In this document: positions 1 through 5,323 of the stretch, piece after piece | Layout of the letters: each line of letters opens with the position of its first letter | Numbering within the stretch: position 1 is the first letter of the stretch | Assembly (NCBI GenBank): GCA_017548175.1 | Contig: JAFYMZ010000189.1 | Span: 1 to 5,323 of the forward strand | Origin: Clostridia bacterium | Lineage (GTDB): Bacteria > Bacillota_A > Clostridia > Oscillospirales > Butyricicoccaceae | Length of the DNA: 5,323 nt | Direction: 5' to 3' | The notes under the pieces: generated by a model | What the model saw: only the letters and a program-made list of their open reading frames with translations | What the model was told of the DNA's origin: nothing | Databases searched by the model: none | Translations under genes and position numbers: made by a program

Positions 1-813
1 CCGGGCGGCATTTTGCTGGACGGCGCACCGGTGACCGTCCGCGCCCAAGTGCAGCCCGGGCAGGTGCTGGCAGTGCTGAAGCAGCCCGATTCCGGCAAGG
101 AAAGCCGGGTGGAAGCGCAGACGGGCGCGCTGGACATTATCTTTGAGGACCAGGACCTGCTGGTGCTGAACAAACCGGCCGGAATGCCGGTGCATCCCTC
201 TCCCGGACACGACGGCAGCACGCTGGCCAATTATGTGATGGGCTATTACCAAAGCCGGGGGCTGGACCTGCTGTTCCACCCCATCAACCGGCTGGATCGG
301 GGCACCAGCGGCCTGATTTGCATCGCCAAGACCCAGATCGCCGCCCAGCGGCTGGGGGTCGCCCTGCAAAAGCGCGAGATCAAGCGCACCTATCGGGCGG
401 TGGTGGCCGGCGGCCCGGGTATGCCGGCGGCCGGCACGGTCAACCTGCCCATCGGCCGCAAGCCGGGCAAGGGCATCGCACGGGAGGTGCGCGCCGACGG
501 CGAGCCGGCGGTGACGCATTTCCGTGTATTGGAGCGCCGCGCCCACGCCATCCTGCTGGAACTGCGGCTGGAGACCGGCCGCACCCATCAGATCCGGGTG
601 CACACCAGTTATCTGGGGCATCCGGTGCTGGGCGATTTTATGTACGGCGAAGAATACGACTGGCTGGACGGACAGGCGCTGCACGCCTGCCGGTTGGCCT
701 TCACCCACCCCATCACCGGCGCGGAACTGTGCTTCGAGGCACCGGCGCCCTGGTATTTTGCGGCACTGTTGGAGGGAAACATCCCGATGCAACCGCCGGT
801 TGCCGAAAAGTGA
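1..813 (+). CDS. RluA-family pseudouridine synthase (5' end cut by window)
   Basis: Isomerises specific uridines in structured RNA, most likely 23S rRNA, to pseudouridine in the cytoplasm. The reading frame is open from base 1 (Pro-Gly-Gly-Ile-Leu-Leu-Asp-Gly), and this resembles the end of the N-terminal S4-like region of RluD-type proteins. The apparent TTG start at 13 is therefore probably internal and the true start lies upstream of the window. Visible hallmarks are LLVLNKPAGMPVHPS near 166-210, the catalytic block INRLDRGTSGL with the catalytic Asp at 295-297, and the RNA-binding GRTHQIRVH near 574-603. An Asn replaces the His often seen before RLD; I recall this as a common variant in Bacillota homologues. 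The gene ends at TGA 811-813. The family assignment is firm. The target uridine and the choice among RluC, RluD and YlyB-like subgroups cannot be decided here. Confidence 0.93.
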   Translation, partial: PGGILLDGAPVTVRAQVQPGQVLAVLKQPDSGKESRVEAQTGALDIIFEDQDLLVLNKPAGMPVHPSPGHDGSTLANYVMGYYQSRGLDLLFHPINRLDRGTSGLICIAKTQIAAQRLGVALQKREIKRTYRAVVAGGPGMPAAGTVNLPIGRKPGKGIAREVRADGEPAVTHFRVLERRAHAILLELRLETGRTHQIRVHTSYLGHPVLGDFMYGEEYDWLDGQALHACRLAFTHPITGAELCFEAPAPWYFAALLEGNIPMQPPVAEK

Positions 814-825
814 GCCGCCGGTTGG

Positions 826-854
826 TGGTCATCCGCCCCAAAATCCGCTAAGAT
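826..854 (+). promoter_or_regulatory. candidate sigma-A promoter for the Xre-family gene
   Basis: TGGTCA (826-831) and TAAGAT (849-854) are separated by 17 bases, and each matches four of six consensus positions. The site lies between the pseudouridine synthase stop and the Shine-Dalgarno site of the downstream gene. No convincing terminator follows the upstream gene, so read-through transcription is equally possible. This is a weak prediction. Confidence 0.3.
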
Positions 855-896
855 GAGGGTAGAAACTCCCCGCCGCGCCTATGGCGCCGGGAAGGC

Positions 897-903
897 AAAG
901 GAG
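897..903 (+). promoter_or_regulatory. Shine-Dalgarno site fixing the Xre-family gene start
   Basis: AAAGGAG at 897-903 lies eight bases before the ATG at 912. It supports that start over other in-frame codons, and the protein then begins a few residues ahead of a complete helix-turn-helix, as expected for the family. Confidence 0.8.
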
Positions 904-911
904 TGTGACCG

Positions 912-2186
912 ATGGAATCTTTGGCACAACGCCTGCAGCAATTGCGCAGGCAAAAAGGGTTGTCGCAGGAAAATCTGGCAGAGCAGCTGGGCGTTTCCCG
1001 ACAGGCCGTAGGCAAATGGGAAAGCGGCGCGGCAGTTCCCGAACTGGAAAAACTGCTGGAACTGTGCCGCCTGTTGGATACCGACTTGAATACCCTGCTG
1101 GGGCTGGAATCCCGCGCTGAGCAGACCGATGCCGACCCGGCACAAGCGCAGCCCCAGGGCTTTACCGAAGAACAGATGGCGCTGCTGCGGCAGCTCATTC
1201 GGGAAGGACGGCAGACCGCACCGCCGCCTCCGCCCGTGCAAAAGCGGCGCAAATGGCCGTGGCTGCTGGTGGCTGCCGCCGTGGTCATCGGCGGCATTTC
1301 TCTCAGCGAATGGTACGGACAGCTGCAGCAGCGGCTGTGGAATCTGCAGGCGCAGGCCGGCAACACCCAGCAGCAGATCGGCATCCTGCAAAACGCCATT
1401 GGCAACATTGAAAACAACATCAAGGAAACGCTGGAACAACAGGCCAGCATCCTGACCTTCTCCGGTGCGGAGATCACAGACGTATCGCTATCCCCTTCGG
1501 CGTTCCGCTTTTCGCTTTGGGCGCTGCCCAAAAACCGCACGGAACAGACCCGGGTGCGTTTTTCGCTGGAGACCGACGGCGGCACCGAACTGCTGGACGC
1601 CGCTTGGACGGGTGATCGCTATGCGGTAGAAGCCACCCTGCCTTGGTACCGGATCAAGACCGTCACCGTGGTGGTGGAGGAAAACGGCATCCTCAGCAGC
1701 GAAGTGCTGAAGAACGCCTACCTGAGCCCTGCCGAGGAAGTGCTGCTGAATATCAACGGATGGTCCAGCATGCACGTCTGGAGCAATGACCAAACCCTTT
1801 CCATCCAATGCGGCGCATACATCCGACAGCCGAACCGCGGCGTGTCCCAACCCACCTCGGTGGCTATGTGGCTGGAGCGCGACGGTACGCAGATTGCCGG
1901 CATTCCGCTGAAGTTGCTGGACGGCGGTGCAGACGGATTTTGGGATTACGACACCGAAGGACTGCTGGATTTTGACCTGCCCAAGCAGGATCAGACGCTG
2001 ACCCTGCAGGTGCGAGTCACCGACAGCCTCGGCTGCACCTATACCGCCACGGTCTGCGCGTATGTACTGCAGTGGAAAGGCACGTCTTTTGAGCATACTG
2101 CCGAGATCTATCACGACAATGCTACCGTTACCGTGACGCTGCCCGACGGCAGTGCCGTGGTCATGGACGGCCTGTGGAAATATTGA
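912..2186 (+). CDS. Membrane-anchored Xre-family HTH protein with coiled-coil stalk and beta-rich outer domain
   Basis: I recognise the N-terminal domain but not the whole protein. Residues 4-65 form an Xre/Cro helix-turn-helix; helices 2 and 3 fall in LSQENLAEQLGVSRQAVGKWESG (17-39). A Gln- and Pro-rich linker with five consecutive prolines (104-108) leads to the basic stop KRRK (111-114) and one hydrophobic span (about 115-132). The positive-inside rule puts the DNA-binding end in the cytoplasm. Residues 134-180 are Gln-, Asn- and Leu-rich with heptad spacing, probably a coiled coil. Residues 181-424 are rich in alternating beta-strand patterns and carry cysteines at 300, 375 and 382 that could form a disulfide outside the cell. 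The plan resembles RodZ and other one-component membrane regulators, so it may sense an envelope signal and act on DNA. Function and ligand are unknown. It has its own terminator and is not clearly in an operon. Confidence 0.85.
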   Translation: MESLAQRLQQLRRQKGLSQENLAEQLGVSRQAVGKWESGAAVPELEKLLELCRLLDTDLNTLLGLESRAEQTDADPAQAQPQGFTEEQMALLRQLIREGRQTAPPPPPVQKRRKWPWLLVAAAVVIGGISLSEWYGQLQQRLWNLQAQAGNTQQQIGILQNAIGNIENNIKETLEQQASILTFSGAEITDVSLSPSAFRFSLWALPKNRTEQTRVRFSLETDGGTELLDAAWTGDRYAVEATLPWYRIKTVTVVVEENGILSSEVLKNAYLSPAEEVLLNINGWSSMHVWSNDQTLSIQCGAYIRQPNRGVSQPTSVAMWLERDGTQIAGIPLKLLDGGADGFWDYDTEGLLDFDLPKQDQTLTLQVRVTDSLGCTYTATVCAYVLQWKGTSFEHTAEIYHDNATVTVTLPDGSAVVMDGLWKY

Positions 2187-2199
2187 GAACACAACAGAA

Positions 2200-2235
2200 A
2201 ACACCCTTGCCAAGCGGCAAGGGTGTTGTTTTTTT
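2200..2235 (+). terminator. Strong intrinsic terminator, probably bidirectional
   Basis: A 12-bp perfect stem (2200-2211 with 2216-2227) and an AAGC loop are followed by G and seven T residues (2229-2235). It starts 13 bases after the stop of the Xre-family gene. Read on the - strand, the same hairpin comes directly after the TAA (2234-2236) of the convergent membrane-protein gene and is followed by a T-rich stretch (TTTTCTGTTGTT), so it likely serves both genes. Confidence 0.93.
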
Positions 2236-3034
2236 ATTGTGCGACGGGGGTCTTTTTGCGCTTGGTCAGCAGGAAATACACGCCGTAGTACAGGGTGATG
2301 TATACAACGAACAGTGCCACCACGCCCAAGGGATAGAGCACCGGATTCCCACCCACCAGATTGTACAGGATATCGTAAGGGGTACCGTCACCGCGAACCA
2401 AAAACATATAATTATAATCCAAAATGCCGTTTGCCACGTATGCCGCGGTGCAGAAGCCCAGCAAAATGCCCACGGTCAGGGGGATATTCCGTTTCTTCAT
2501 ACTGCGCAGACCGGATAGCAGGACATACAGCGAGCCGAATCCGGCGATGCTGTGGGTGATGCCGGAGGCCACGTTGTCAATGGAAATGACCGGATAACAG
2601 GCATAGTTGTTGCCGGCGAAATAAGTACCCATCACCGCGCCCAGCAGGCCGAAGATGACCACGAAATCCAGCGCGGCTTCCCGGATGCGGCCGTGGGAAA
2701 AGGCGGCCAGCGGCAGCGCGATGAGCTGCACGCTGCACAGGAACAGGGGCAATTCACTGGTCCAGTGCATGGGATTTTCTCCGGCGATGGAAAGCATCAC
2801 GATCTTGAAGACTTCCACGCCGTCAATGAGGATGGCGGCGCCCTTCAGCACGCGGTTTTTGCCGGCGGCATCCAGCCCCTTGGTGCGGCGGCTGAACCAG
2901 ACGGCACACAGGACCATCACCGCCATCAGCGAGGATACGAACAACAGATGCTGCCAGGATAGATAGCCCTCGGCCGGGCGTTGGTATCCGCCAAAACCAA
3001 AAAACTCTTTGAGACTCATATTACCCGCCTGCAT
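2234..3034 (-). CDS. YwaF/TIGR02206-type integral membrane protein
   Basis: A polytopic membrane protein of up to 266 residues with no experimentally settled role that I can name. Likely spans are near residues 27-47, 64-84, 93-112, 121-139, 157-175, 184-203 and 232-256. Family-like features are a short N-terminal FFGFGGY followed by a first span starting with WQHLLF, ELPLFLCSVQLIALPL in span three, a conserved-looking His161 in span five, and DYNYMFL (206-212). The basic C-terminal tail KRKK supports a cytoplasmic C-terminus. The start is uncertain: ATG at 3032-3034 is the longest, but ATG at 3017-3019 (residue 6) gives an N-terminus closer to the family pattern. Neither has a strong Shine-Dalgarno site. 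The stop TAA lies in the T-tract of the convergent terminator. A consensus promoter lies upstream, so it is probably transcribed alone. Confidence 0.85.
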   Translation of the reverse strand: MQAGNMSLKEFFGFGGYQRPAEGYLSWQHLLFVSSLMAVMVLCAVWFSRRTKGLDAAGKNRVLKGAAILIDGVEVFKIVMLSIAGENPMHWTSELPLFLCSVQLIALPLAAFSHGRIREAALDFVVIFGLLGAVMGTYFAGNNYACYPVISIDNVASGITHSIAGFGSLYVLLSGLRSMKKRNIPLTVGILLGFCTAAYVANGILDYNYMFLVRGDGTPYDILYNLVGGNPVLYPLGVVALFVVYITLYYGVYFLLTKRKKTPVAQ

Positions 3035-3104
3035 TTACAGGCGTTCGCCTTCTTTCTCATTTGTGTTGTTGGATCGTTTGCTGCACATATCAATCCAATT
3101 ATAT

Positions 3105-3133
3105 ATTATAGTACCGCAAATACGGAAAGACAA
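3105..3133 (-). promoter_or_regulatory. Sigma-A promoter for the YwaF-type gene
   Basis: On the - strand TTGTCT (+ coordinates 3128-3133) and a perfect TATAAT (3105-3110) are separated by exactly 17 bases. Transcription would begin near 3098, leaving a leader of about 63 bases to the ATG at 3034 or about 78 to the ATG at 3019. The surrounding stretch is clearly more AT-rich than the flanking genes. It lies immediately downstream of the methionine operon terminator, which marks it as the start of a separate unit. Confidence 0.8.
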
Positions 3134-3143
3134 CTAAGTTTCG

Positions 3144-3182
3144 GTAAAGAAAAGACAGTGCGCGCCCACGGCACGCACTGTC
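3144..3182 (-). terminator. Intrinsic terminator of the metY-metA-GNAT operon
   Basis: Read on the - strand, a 13-bp stem with one wobble or mismatch (+ coordinates 3154-3166 paired with 3170-3182) closes on a three-base loop and is followed by TTTTCTTT. It begins 11 bases after the GNAT gene ends. The rest of the 3035-3193 gap holds only this terminator, the promoter for the next gene and its leader. Confidence 0.88.
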
Positions 3183-3193
3183 GTTGCGGTTTA

Positions 3194-3676
3194 TTACAGG
3201 GTCTTGCCCATATACACGGTGCTTTCCACCGGGCTGTCGTTATAGCAGGGGATAATTTCGAACCCGTGGCGCTGGTACAGGCGGATGGCGCTGTCCAGCT
3301 GGGGCAGGGTGTCCAGCAGCATTTCTTTGTAGCCGCGATCACGGGCATCCTGCAGAATCCGCTGCACCAGCAGATCGCCCAGCTTGTTTCTGCGGTATTC
3401 GGGGCGCACGTACAGGCGCTTCATCTCGCAGCGTTGCTCGTCCAGCTTGCGCAGGCCGATGCAGCCGGCAGGCTTGCCGTCCACCAGCGCCAGATGCAGC
3501 GTGCCGTCGGGCGGGCCGTACTTATAGGGCAGGTCCTCGATCTCGTGCTGGTAGTTCTGCTGCTCCAGATACCCGGCGAAGGAAGGCTCTACCTCCACCA
3601 GCATTTTGGTGTATTCGGTAAACAGGTCCACGATCTGGGCGGGGTGCTCCAGACCGGATACGATGGTCACGTTCAT
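3194..3676 (-). CDS. GNAT-family N-acetyltransferase
   Basis: A 160-residue cytoplasmic protein with the GNAT fold, expected to move an acetyl group from acetyl-CoA to an amine; the substrate cannot be read from sequence. The N-terminal helices occupy about 10-50, strands TLHLALVDGKPAGCIGLRKL span 59-78, and motif A is EMKRLYVRPEYRRNKLGDLL (84-103), the acetyl-CoA pyrophosphate loop. The usual R-x-x-G-x-G/A pattern is altered: Lys98 stands where the first Gly is normally found, while Gly100 is kept. Motif B is visible as LDSAIRLYQRHGFE (127-140) with Tyr134 and the RHGF turn typical of the family. AAGGAGG precedes the ATG by five bases and overlaps the stop of metA, so translation is probably coupled to it. 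It ends in tandem TAA codons just before the operon terminator. Confidence 0.88.
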   Translation of the reverse strand: MNVTIVSGLEHPAQIVDLFTEYTKMLVEVEPSFAGYLEQQNYQHEIEDLPYKYGPPDGTLHLALVDGKPAGCIGLRKLDEQRCEMKRLYVRPEYRRNKLGDLLVQRILQDARDRGYKEMLLDTLPQLDSAIRLYQRHGFEIIPCYNDSPVESTVYMGKTL

Positions 3677-3681
3677 AGCTG

Positions 3682-3688
3682 CCTCCTT
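3682..3688 (-). promoter_or_regulatory. Shine-Dalgarno site of the GNAT gene overlapping the metA stop
   Basis: On the - strand AAGGAGG shares two bases with the metA TAA (3687-3689) and lies five bases before the GNAT ATG at 3676. It fixes the start and suggests that ribosomes finishing metA can pass directly to the GNAT gene. Confidence 0.85.
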
Positions 3689-4289
3689 AATCGTCGGTGC
3701 GCACGCCCTGTTTGATGCTGCCGATATCGTAAGGCGTGGTCTGGTAGACGCAGTAGTTCAGCCAGTTGCCGTACAGCAGATGGGCGCAGGAGCGCCAGCT
3801 GACCAGCGGCGTCTTACCGGGATCGTCGTCGGGATAATAATTCTTGGGCACCTGAATATCGATGCCGGCTGCCACGTCGCGGTCGTACTCCTTCTTCAGG
3901 GTGTCGCGGTCGTATTCGGCGTGACCGAAGAGGAACACCTGCTTGCAGCCCTCGGTCTTGACGGCGTACACACCGGCATCGGCCGACGCAGACAGCACCT
4001 TCAGGCCGGGTACGGCCTCGATGTCCTCTCGCAGCACGGTGGTGTTGCGGGAATGGGGCACCAAAAAGGTATCGTCAAAGCCGCGGAAGAGGATGAAGTT
4101 GGGGTCCTCTACCGTATGCTCAAACACGCCGAAGAGTTTTTTCTCCAGCAGATGCTTGGGGATGCCGTAATGATAGTACAGGCCGGCCTGGGCGCCCCAG
4201 CAGATGTGCAGGGTGGAATGGACGTGGGTCTTGCTCCACTCCATGATCTCGCACAGTTCGGGCCAGTAGTCCACCTGCTCAAAGGGCAT
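3687..4289 (-). CDS. C-terminal MetA fragment (200 residues) after the amber codon
   Basis: This stretch reopens at ATG 4287-4289, two codons past the TAG and in the same frame. It carries Cys30, His123 and Glu125 of the fragment (142, 235 and 237 of full MetA). No Shine-Dalgarno site precedes the ATG, so independent translation would depend on reinitiation after the TAG. Without the first 111 residues, including Lys47, it is unlikely to be an active enzyme. The ATG is simply the internal Met of the normal protein. Confidence 0.65.
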   Translation of the reverse strand: MPFEQVDYWPELCEIMEWSKTHVHSTLHICWGAQAGLYYHYGIPKHLLEKKLFGVFEHTVEDPNFILFRGFDDTFLVPHSRNTTVLREDIEAVPGLKVLSASADAGVYAVKTEGCKQVFLFGHAEYDRDTLKKEYDRDVAAGIDIQVPKNYYPDDDPGKTPLVSWRSCAHLLYGNWLNYCVYQTTPYDIGSIKQGVRTDD

Positions 4290-4292
4290 CTG

Positions 4293-4295
4293 CTA
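4293..4295 (-). other. In-frame amber codon at MetA position 111
   Basis: The - strand reads GTA TAG CAG ATG at this point. One base change (GAG to TAG) from Glu explains it. No other in-frame stop interrupts any of the six genes. Confidence 0.9.
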
Positions 4296-4625
4296 TACCG
4301 GCGCGCCGGTGATGATCAGACCGTCGAAACTGCGATCACGCACATCGGCAAAGGTCTTGTAGAAGGACAGCATATGCTCTTGCGAGGTGTTCTTGGACAC
4401 GTGGCCGGAGGGAGCGATGAGCTCCAGCTCGATCTGCAGGGGGGTGTTGCCCAGCACGCGGGCCAGCTGGGTCTCGGTGTCCACCTTGGTGGGCATCAGG
4501 TTGAGCAACAGGATCTGCAGGGGACGGATATCCTGGGTGATGGCGCGGGTCTCGGTCATCACGAAGATATTTTCCCGGGTCAGTGTTTCCGTTGCGGGCA
4601 ATTGGTTGGGGATTTTAATGGGCAT
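4293..4625 (-). CDS. N-terminal MetA fragment (110 residues) ending at the amber codon
   Basis: If TAG terminates, this is the product of normal initiation at the metA ATG. It contains the N-terminal signature [15 protein letters not shown] and Lys47 but stops before the Cys142 nucleophile and the His-Glu pair, so it could not catalyse acyl transfer alone. Gene callers will probably report it as a separate short gene. Read it as the first part of metA. Confidence 0.7.
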   Translation of the reverse strand: MPIKIPNQLPATETLTRENIFVMTETRAITQDIRPLQILLLNLMPTKVDTETQLARVLGNTPLQIELELIAPSGHVSKNTSQEHMLSFYKTFADVRDRSFDGLIITGAPV

Positions 4626-4626
4626 A

Positions 4627-5323
4627 TCACTTCACCTGCTCCAAAGCTTGTTCGATGTCGGCGATCAGATCCAGCTTGCTTTCCAAGCCGCAGGACATAC
4701 GCACCAGACCAGCAGGCACGCCGGCGGCCTGCAGCTGCTCTTCCGTCATCTGCCGGTGGGTGGTGCTGGCAGGGTTCAGGCAGCAGGTACGGGCATCGGC
4801 CACGTGGGTCTCGATGGCGGCCAGCTTCAGGGCGTCCATAAAGACACCGGCAGCCTCTCTGCCGCCCTTCAGTTCAAAGGACACCACACCGCAAGAGCCA
4901 CCCGGCAGGTACTTCTGTGCCAGATCGTAATACTTGTCACCGGGCAGGCCGCAGTAGTGGACGCAAGCCACCTTGGGGTGCTTTGCCAGATACTCGGCCA
5001 CGGCCTGACCGTTTTCACAATGGCGGGGCATCCGAACGTGCAGGCTCTCCAGACCCAGATTCAGATAAAAGGCACTCTGGGGAGAGGGTGTGGAGCCGAA
5101 ATCGCGCATCAGCTGGGCGGTGCACTTGGTGATGAAGGCGCCGGCCTTGCCAAAGCGCTGGGCATAGGTAATGCCGTGATAACTGTCATCGGGGGTGCAC
5201 AGGCCGGGGAATTTATCGGCGTTGGCCATCCAGTAAAAGTTGCCGGAGTCTACGATGGCACCGCCTACGGCAGCGCCGTGGCCGTCCATATACTTGGTGG
5301 TGGAGTGGGTGACGATGTCGGCA
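4627..5323 (-). CDS. metY: O-acetylhomoserine sulfhydrylase, C-terminal part (5' end outside window)
   Basis: A PLP-dependent Cys/Met-metabolism enzyme that combines O-acetylhomoserine with sulfide to give homocysteine in the cytoplasm. The 231 visible residues begin just before the PLP-binding lysine, in [12 protein letters not shown] (Lys codon at 5293-5295), so roughly the first 200 residues of a protein of about 430 lie beyond the window. The insert [21 protein letters not shown] and the closing [15 protein letters not shown] are characteristic of the sulfhydrylase branch and argue against cystathionine gamma-synthase (MetB), which is shorter and lacks that insert. Asn occupies the place of the His usually found before PASTTH. 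The Met at 5289 is internal, not a start. The gene ends with TGA 4627-4629, one base before the metA ATG, so the two are almost certainly co-transcribed and coupled. Any promoter or leader lies outside the window. Confidence 0.93.
   Translation of the reverse strand, partial: ADIVTHSTTKYMDGHGAAVGGAIVDSGNFYWMANADKFPGLCTPDDSYHGITYAQRFGKAGAFITKCTAQLMRDFGSTPSPQSAFYLNLGLESLHVRMPRHCENGQAVAEYLAKHPKVACVHYCGLPGDKYYDLAQKYLPGGSCGVVSFELKGGREAAGVFMDALKLAAIETHVADARTCCLNPASTTHRQMTEEQLQAAGVPAGLVRMSCGLESKLDLIADIEQALEQVK

Larger units (their letters stand above)
3687..4625 (-). pseudogene. metA: metA, homoserine O-acetyltransferase, interrupted by in-frame TAG at codon 111
   Basis: Transfers an acyl group, here predicted to be acetyl, from CoA to homoserine in the first committed step of methionine synthesis. 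Across the stop, the frame gives 312 codons, close to the usual MetA length of about 300-310. All active-site residues fall at their Escherichia coli numbers: Lys47 in [11 protein letters not shown], the nucleophile Cys142 in HICWGAQAG, and His235 and Glu237 in FGHAEYD. The single defect is TAG at 4293-4295, between GAPV and QMPFEQVDYW, where homologues usually have Glu. There is no frameshift, and the downstream half shows no decay. The gene starts one base after metY, with AGGTG seven bases upstream of its ATG as a likely Shine-Dalgarno site. It could be a recent null allele, a sequencing error, or a gene read through by an amber suppressor; I use pseudogene only as the conservative label. 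Confidence 0.85.

Noticed and set aside
793..824. Ten-base direct repeat CCGCCGGTTG on either side of the pseudouridine synthase stop (793-802 and 815-824)
   Set aside because: It is short, GC-rich and occurs only twice, so it is probably chance or a tiny slippage duplication. There is no sign of an attachment site or mobile element.
875..887. Small hairpin GCGCC-TAT-GGCGC just before the Xre-family Shine-Dalgarno site
   Set aside because: A five-base stem with no T-tract is too weak for a terminator, and it does not cover the ribosome binding site.
848..1585. A 245-codon - strand frame (and a 241-codon one at 1488-2213) opposite the Xre-family gene
   Set aside because: Both are low-complexity Ser-, Arg- and Cys-rich or mixed translations with no domain, and they lie opposite a gene with a clear helix-turn-helix and start site.
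3078..3107. A promoter-like pair on the + strand (TTGCTG, 18 bases, TATATT) in the AT-rich gap
   Set aside because: No + strand gene follows it. The match is explained by the AT-rich - strand promoter in the same place.
4287..4300. Programmed frameshift as the explanation for the split metA
   Set aside because: Both halves are in the same frame and no slippery run is present. The break is a nonsense codon only.
3606..4841. A 411-codon open frame on the + strand opposite metA and parts of its neighbours
   Set aside because: It runs opposite metA in codon register, a frame that stays open by default in GC-rich genes because TTA, CTA and TCA codons are rare. It has no recognisable domain, no clear Shine-Dalgarno site, and starts inside the GNAT gene.

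Overview
The window looks like a piece of a GC-rich Bacillota (Clostridia) chromosome, probably a gut Oscillospiraceae-type anaerobe. This rests on GC-rich codon use, AAGGAGG-type Shine-Dalgarno sites, sigma-A-like promoters, strong intrinsic terminators, a membrane-tethered Xre-family regulator, and a methionine block in which O-acetylhomoserine sulfhydrylase sits next to a MetA-type acyltransferase. The placement is inference; there is no rRNA or other marker to fix a genus. I see no mobile element, tRNA, rRNA or CRISPR array.

Layout: two genes on the + strand converge on four on the - strand. Positions 1-813 hold an RluA-family 23S rRNA-type pseudouridine synthase, cut at its 5' end by the window edge. 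After a 98-base gap that may contain a promoter, positions 912-2186 encode a 424-residue protein with an N-terminal Xre helix-turn-helix, one membrane span, a coiled-coil stalk and a beta-rich outer domain that looks duplicated. A strong hairpin terminator at 2200-2235 ends this gene and probably also stops transcription arriving from the other side. Positions 2234-3034 (-) encode a YwaF/TIGR02206-type seven-span membrane protein. It has its own consensus promoter (3105-3133), just behind the terminator (3144-3182) of the next transcription unit.

That unit, read right to left on the - strand, is a methionine operon: metY (O-acetylhomoserine sulfhydrylase, 5' end outside the window), metA (homoserine O-acyltransferase) one base later, then a GNAT acetyltransferase whose Shine-Dalgarno site overlaps the metA stop codon. 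MetA would activate homoserine as O-acetylhomoserine, and MetY would replace the acetyl group with sulfide to make homocysteine. The GNAT substrate is unknown.

The most notable feature is that metA is interrupted by a single in-frame TAG at codon 111 (4293-4295). All other catalytic residues (Lys47, Cys142, His235, Glu237) are in place and the frame is unbroken on both sides. Position 111 is the residue known from Bacillus cereus MetA to set acetyl- versus succinyl-CoA preference, and TAG is one base from the Glu codon GAG expected for an acetyltransferase. The sequence alone cannot separate a sequencing error, a recent nonsense mutation and amber readthrough.
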